Shown here in pieces: positions 60,554 through 64,000 of a stretch of DNA of 64,000 bases. Every line of letters begins with the position of its first letter. The first letter of the stretch is position 1. Under the pieces are notes generated by a model. It ran no database searches. It saw nothing but the letters and a program-made list of their open reading frames with translations, and was not told the origin of the DNA. The DNA is from UBA2210 sp036825195 (GTDB taxonomy: Bacteria; Desulfobacterota; Syntrophia; Syntrophales; UBA2210), in assembly GCA_036825195.1 (NCBI GenBank), contig DAISYQ010000011.1, positions 8,898-72,897 of the forward strand. The letters are read 5' to 3'. Position numbers and translations under genes: made by a program.

Positions 60554-62353
60554 ATGCAAGGCGGTGTCGATATTGCATACAGGAGGCATCCCGTGTTTCG
60601 AATCAGACGCATCTATGATGATACCCTTCCCCGTGACCGCGAGGCCGTCGTCCAGGTTCAGACCATCCTGAGAAGCCAGTTTATCGGTCTCGACGAACGG
60701 GATATCGCAAAACTCCCTCTTCAACTTGCCAACCCAATTAAGTATCGCTTCAAGTCGATCCTCTTTGTGGCGGAAGGTCAACGGGGGGACGTAAAGGGCT
60801 TTGCCCTCCTCCAGCACGCCCCCGATGTGGGCTTCTGTTATCTCGATTACATTTCCGTCGAGGCAAAACGCCCGGGACGCGGAGTCGGCGGTGCCCTTTA
60901 CGACAGGGTAAGGGAAGAGGCGGCGACTCTTACCGAGACAGGCCTCTTCTTCGAATGTCTCCCCGACGATTCCCGTCTGTGCAGGAACGAGGCCGAACTG
61001 GCCCAGAGCCGGAAACGGCTGCGATTTTACGAACGGTACGGGGCCTACCCCATTATCAATACCTCCTATGAGACCCCGTTCAGACCCGATGACGATTGTC
61101 CCCCGTATCTGGTCTTCGATCCCCTGGGGAGAGATGTTTCTCTCTCAGCGACAAAACTCCGCCGCATCATCCAAGCCATCCTTACAAGAAAGTACGGCAC
61201 ATCATGCCCGCCCGGCTATATCGATATGGTAGTCTCCTCGATTACCGATGATCCGGTCAGGCTCCGTCCGCCGAAATACACCCGGACTCACCCTGTAGTG
61301 CCCGCTCATACCACATTGTCGGTAGAGAAACGGATCGCTCTGGTGGTTAACGACAAACACGATATCCATCATGTCCATGAACGGGGGTACGTCGAGGCAC
61401 CGGTGAGGATCGAGCGGATCGTCGAGGGGATCAAGCCCCTCAATCTCTTTGAACGGATCAGACCCCGCCACTTTCCGGAGAAACACATCAAGGCCGTTCA
61501 CGATACCCACTATGTGGAATACTTCAAACGCATGTGTTCCCTCCTCAAGCCGGGGAAATCTGTTTACCCCTATGTCTTCCCGATCCGCAACAATGCGCGT
61601 CCGCCCCGTGAGATGCCGGTGCGGGCCGGATACTACTGTATCGACACCTTCACCCCCTTGAACAAGAATGCCTATCTGGCAGCAAAGCGCGCCGTTGACT
61701 GCACCCTGACAGCGGCCGAGATGATCCTGGAGGGGTACCGTCTCGCCTACGCACTGGTGCGTCCGCCGGGACACCACGCGGAGAGGAGCGCCTTTGGAGG
61801 ATTCTGCTACTTCAATTCCGCCGCCGTGGCAGCGCATTTCCTCAGTACCTATGGGAGACTGGCGATCCTTGACATCGACTACCATCACGGGAATGGAACG
61901 CAGGAGATCTTTTACGAACGGCCCGATGTCCTGACCATATCGATACACGGTCACCCCCGTTTCGCCTATCCTTATTTCAATGGATTCCCCGAAGAGCGGG
62001 GAGAGGGGACCGGCCGTGGTTACAATGTCAACTACGCCCTTCCCGAAAAGGTCAGCGGTACCACCTATGAAAAGACGCTCGGTAAGGCCATCAAGAGGAT
62101 AATCCGGTTCCGGCCACGCTTTCTGATCATCGCCTTCGGTCTGGACACCGCCCGGGGAGACCCCACGGGGACCTGGGATCTCTCGGCAAAGGATTTTTAT
62201 TCCAATGGTTATAGTATCGGATCGCTCCACCTCCCCACGATCATTGTTCAGGAGGGTGGATACCGCACCCGGTCGCTTGGCATCAACGCGGCTCAGTTCC
62301 TCATGGGACTTTGGGAAGGGTGTAATGGAATGCCCCGGAGGACAGGAACATAA
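60554..62353 (+). CDS. GNAT acetyltransferase-histone deacetylase-like fusion
   Basis: 599 residues. N-terminal GNAT domain (about 15-190): SVEAKRPGRGVGGALYDRV is the acetyl-CoA P-loop, RLRFYERYGAYPI the C-terminal part. C-terminal class II-type deacetylase (about 255-590): RPPGHHAERSAFGGFCYFN (His-His pair), LDIDYHHGNGTQEIFY (Zn Asp and His) and GLDTARGDPTG (second Zn Asp). Both activities seem intact, so it could add and remove acetyl groups on one target, for example proteins or polyamines. The start is preceded by a weak ribosome binding site. Confidence 0.85.
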   Translation: MQGGVDIAYRRHPVFRIRRIYDDTLPRDREAVVQVQTILRSQFIGLDERDIAKLPLQLANPIKYRFKSILFVAEGQRGDVKGFALLQHAPDVGFCYLDYISVEAKRPGRGVGGALYDRVREEAATLTETGLFFECLPDDSRLCRNEAELAQSRKRLRFYERYGAYPIINTSYETPFRPDDDCPPYLVFDPLGRDVSLSATKLRRIIQAILTRKYGTSCPPGYIDMVVSSITDDPVRLRPPKYTRTHPVVPAHTTLSVEKRIALVVNDKHDIHHVHERGYVEAPVRIERIVEGIKPLNLFERIRPRHFPEKHIKAVHDTHYVEYFKRMCSLLKPGKSVYPYVFPIRNNARPPREMPVRAGYYCIDTFTPLNKNAYLAAKRAVDCTLTAAEMILEGYRLAYALVRPPGHHAERSAFGGFCYFNSAAVAAHFLSTYGRLAILDIDYHHGNGTQEIFYERPDVLTISIHGHPRFAYPYFNGFPEERGEGTGRGYNVNYALPEKVSGTTYEKTLGKAIKRIIRFRPRFLIIAFGLDTARGDPTGTWDLSAKDFYSNGYSIGSLHLPTIIVQEGGYRTRSLGINAAQFLMGLWEGCNGMPRRTGT

Positions 62354-62477
62354 ACTCCGTCAAAAGCATGTAAGGGATCATGCCCAATGGCAGGCAGGTA
62401 GTGCGTTCCGCAACTATGTGAATATGGGTGAGACTGCTCATTGTCGCCCCGTATCACATGCCCTGATCGTTATTCTG

Positions 62478-62507
62478 TTGACTCGCGAGCGCTTCTTTTT
62501 TTATAAT
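62478..62507 (+). promoter_or_regulatory. Promoter of the molbindin gene
   Basis: TTGACT (62478-62483), 18-nt spacer, TATAAT (62502-62507), 30 nt before ATG 62538. Confidence 0.6.
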
Positions 62508-62537
62508 CTCTTTATACAAAAGGGAAGGAGACGGCTC

Positions 62538-62750
62538 ATGAAGATCAGTGCCCGAAACGCGCTAAAAGGCACCGTTAAGAAGATAAAAGAGGGTGTAGTC
62601 AACGACGAGATAATCTTCCAACTCGCCGGAGGAGATGAGATCGTTTCTATTATTACACAGTCGTCCAGCAGTACCCTGGGTCTCAAGGTCGGCAAACCTG
62701 TTATTGCGGTCATCAAAGCTTCGAATGTCATGGTGGCGGTGGAAGACTGA
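62538..62750 (+). CDS. Molbindin-like molybdate/tungstate-binding protein (Mop domain)
   Basis: 70 residues, one Mop/TOBE module: MKISARNALKGTVKKIKEGVVNDEIIFQL and VGKPVIAVIKASNVMVAVED are the family's beginning and end. Such proteins store or buffer molybdate or tungstate, useful for formate dehydrogenases and aldehyde oxidoreductases in anaerobes. GGAAGGAG lies 7 nt before ATG 62538. Confidence 0.9.
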   Translation: MKISARNALKGTVKKIKEGVVNDEIIFQLAGGDEIVSIITQSSSSTLGLKVGKPVIAVIKASNVMVAVED

Positions 62751-62805
62751 CAGGCTCTGCGGACAGAAGAGTGTGATTTGTTGGGCATATGGAAAAGGTG
62801 TATGA

Positions 62806-63426
62806 GTGAGTATTGAACTTTGGATAACATTTGTTTTTGCGGCAACGATTCTGTTAGTGATACCGGGACCGACAATCCTTCTGGTTCTGAGTCAGGCAAT
62901 TACGCATGGTCGGCGGTCCGTTATCCCCCTGACCGCCGGTGTCGTCTGCGGTGATTTGACGGCGATGATCCTTTCCTTATTTGGACTGGGTGCCGTATTA
63001 TCCGCCTCGGCCGCCCTGTTTACCGTTCTAAAATGGATAGGTGCCGGTTATCTGCTGTGGCTTGGCATACAAATGTGGCGCACGCGAGTCGATGATGAAA
63101 GAGCCCACGCTCCGACTGTTGCCTCTTCTCGGCAGTCGTTTTTCAGGAGCGCATTCGTTGTGACAGCTCTGAATCCAAAGAGTATCGCCTTCTTTGTTGC
63201 GTTTCTACCGCAATTTGTGAATCCGAAGCAGCCGGTACATCATCAGTTCCTTATTCTTGGTGCCACGTTCTTATTACTGGCGGGGATCAATGCGGCGTTA
63301 TATGCAACCTTTGCGGGTCACATGCGCGATGCAATGCACAATAGTGCAATACGTAAGTTGTTTAACCGATGTGGAGGAACGGTCCTCATCGGTGCCGGGG
63401 CACTCACTGCCACCACATCTCCCTGA
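62806..63426 (+). CDS. LysE/RhtB-family amino-acid exporter
   Basis: 206 residues, six helices. SIELWITFVFAATILLVIPGPTILLVLSQAITHGRR is the typical family start (the PGP motif). FVVTALNPKSIAFFVAFLPQFV is also characteristic. Start codon is GTG with a weak upstream GGTG; an ATG at 62802 is out of frame. Exported substrate unknown (Thr, homoserine, Lys are common). Lies 55 nt after the molbindin gene. Confidence 0.87.
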   Translation: MSIELWITFVFAATILLVIPGPTILLVLSQAITHGRRSVIPLTAGVVCGDLTAMILSLFGLGAVLSASAALFTVLKWIGAGYLLWLGIQMWRTRVDDERAHAPTVASSRQSFFRSAFVVTALNPKSIAFFVAFLPQFVNPKQPVHHQFLILGATFLLLAGINAALYATFAGHMRDAMHNSAIRKLFNRCGGTVLIGAGALTATTSP

Positions 63427-63903
63427 CCAAGATTCCCTCAACAAAGTGTTGGTTCATGTGTTCTCCATCGCGATGACCTGTCGGTGCATGTCGAGAAGCC
63501 AAGGAGAAAGATCATTTCCTATTCCTCCGTGGACCTCCCTGACCGAAAAGCGGTATAGGGTATTCCCTATGCCTGTTAAATCTTTCCATTCCGTCGAATA
63601 CAATGTTCATATTCTACGATTATGTAGAAATAATAATTAAAAACAACATAATGGTTGGTTTGTTTAAATCTCACCATTATGTGATTGCCGATATATTCTC
63701 TGTTAAACAACAAAATGGTACCTTTTTCAAAATCACTATTTTTGCAATTATCCGTATTTATTTTATTAGCCATTTTTTACCATGTTAGACATGCAATCAA
63801 AATGTTACAATTATGTATGAGTTGGTAAAATCCCCGATGTATGGCAGGGTAATTGCTGAAGGATACTCCTAATTTCAACTATACCATACAGGTGGGGGTG
63901 GTA
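63427..63903. other. AT-rich gene-free stretch before amt
   Basis: Only weak dyads around CCATTATG-like words (63650-63682) and one chance frame are seen up to 63840. The sigma-54 promoter of amt is the only clear signal. Confidence 0.5.
63842..63857 (+). promoter_or_regulatory. Sigma-54 promoter of amt
   Basis: TGGCAG-GGTAA-TTGCT (63842-63857) matches the -24/-12 consensus TGGCAC-N5-TTGCW with one mismatch and the correct GG/GC spacing of 10 nt. amt starts 47 nt downstream, and sigma-54 control of ammonium transporters is standard. Confidence 0.8.
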
Positions 63904-64000
63904 ATGGAAAATGCAATAAATGCGGGAGATACGGCTTGGATCCTGGTCTGTTGTTCCCTGGTGCTGTTGATGACACCGGCCCTTGCACTCTTTTACGGAG
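63904..64000 (+). CDS. amt: Ammonium transporter Amt (5' end only)
   Basis: The first 32 residues (MENAINAGDTAWILVCC... ALALFYGG) are the typical start of Amt/MEP channels (DTAWxL, MTPALALFYGG). GGTGGGGGTGG before the ATG at 63904. The gene runs off the window. Its sigma-54 promoter implies nitrogen regulation. Confidence 0.9.
   Translation, partial: MENAINAGDTAWILVCCSLVLLMTPALALFYG

Noticed and set aside
63603..63788. 61-codon AT-rich frame before amt
   Set aside because: Composition is that of random AT-rich DNA, no ribosome binding site, and stop-poor by chance.
1..64000. Search for tRNA, rRNA and CRISPR
   Set aside because: No cloverleaf with a T-loop GGTTCRA word, no rRNA stretch and no spaced direct repeats were found by reading.

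Overview
The window is about 50% GC, gene-dense and bacterial. Its contents fit an anaerobic member of the Desulfobacterota (former Deltaproteobacteria, Syntrophus/Smithella-like). Pointers are the C-terminal part of the [FeFe]-hydrogenase maturase HydF, an electron-bifurcating NfnAB pair, a nickel/cobalt ECF transporter of the NikK-CbiM-CbiL-CbiQ-CbiO type, an ADP-forming acyl-CoA synthetase, a FeoA-FeoA-FeoB-Cys-rich iron(II) system, a molbindin and a sigma-54 promoter in front of an ammonium transporter. The taxonomic placement is inferred from gene content only. No rRNA, tRNA, CRISPR array or prophage was seen.

Layout. 1-5.0 kb: hydF (partial), the acetate permease satP, an NADP-type aldehyde dehydrogenase and an LhgO-like FAD oxidase. 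5.2-7.8 kb: a four-gene cassette of unknown function (membrane protein, DUF6765-like protein, two carboxypeptidase-regulatory-like proteins) whose first ribosome binding site lies in a predicted long hairpin. 7.9-9.0 kb: a secreted thermonuclease read leftward behind a c-di-GMP-I riboswitch. 9.1-13.6 kb: cupin, broken GNAT, M29-like protein, nitroreductase, second nuclease-fold protein. 13.6-17.1 kb: the nickel/cobalt transporter operon. 17.3-28.6 kb: trmO, a PatB-like C-S lyase, an AEC permease, nfnAB, MFS, a TetR/hydrolase pair, enoyl-CoA hydratase, a nitronate monooxygenase-like protein. 28.6-32.4 kb: two copies of a small-RNA-like element, a secreted protein and an AT-rich island with a membrane-anchored PIN-domain protein broken at an A8 run. 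32.4-40 kb: Bcr-type MFS, isochorismatase-like protein without its cysteine, UPF0282 metallohydrolase, FadL-type porin, acyl-CoA synthetase. 40.0-40.8 kb: a RAYT transposase between its REP sequences. 40.8-47.1 kb: YgiQ, zinc-ribbon protein, then ettA, a viroplasmin-RNase HI fusion and uup. 47.2-50.8 kb: DtxR-family regulator and feo operon sharing one operator sequence. 50.9-64 kb: PAS/HD-GYP protein, subtilase with an inserted domain, YjbQ, double ferritin-like protein, MFS, TetR/SRPBCC pair, hydrolase, UPF0316 protein, GNAT-deacetylase fusion, molbindin, LysE exporter and the start of amt.

Most notable are: (1) three copies (about 1750, 28815 and 29830) of an undescribed short RNA-like element with its own promoter, a 13-nt core at fixed spacing and a terminator; (2) the PIN/transmembrane island, whose two open frames join through an A8 run and which is flanked by REP sequences related to the RAYT family 8-10 kb away; (3) a c-di-GMP riboswitch leading into a secreted nuclease, which would tie biofilm signalling to extracellular DNA; (4) a DtxR/feo circuit in which the same 16-bp palindrome overlaps both promoters.
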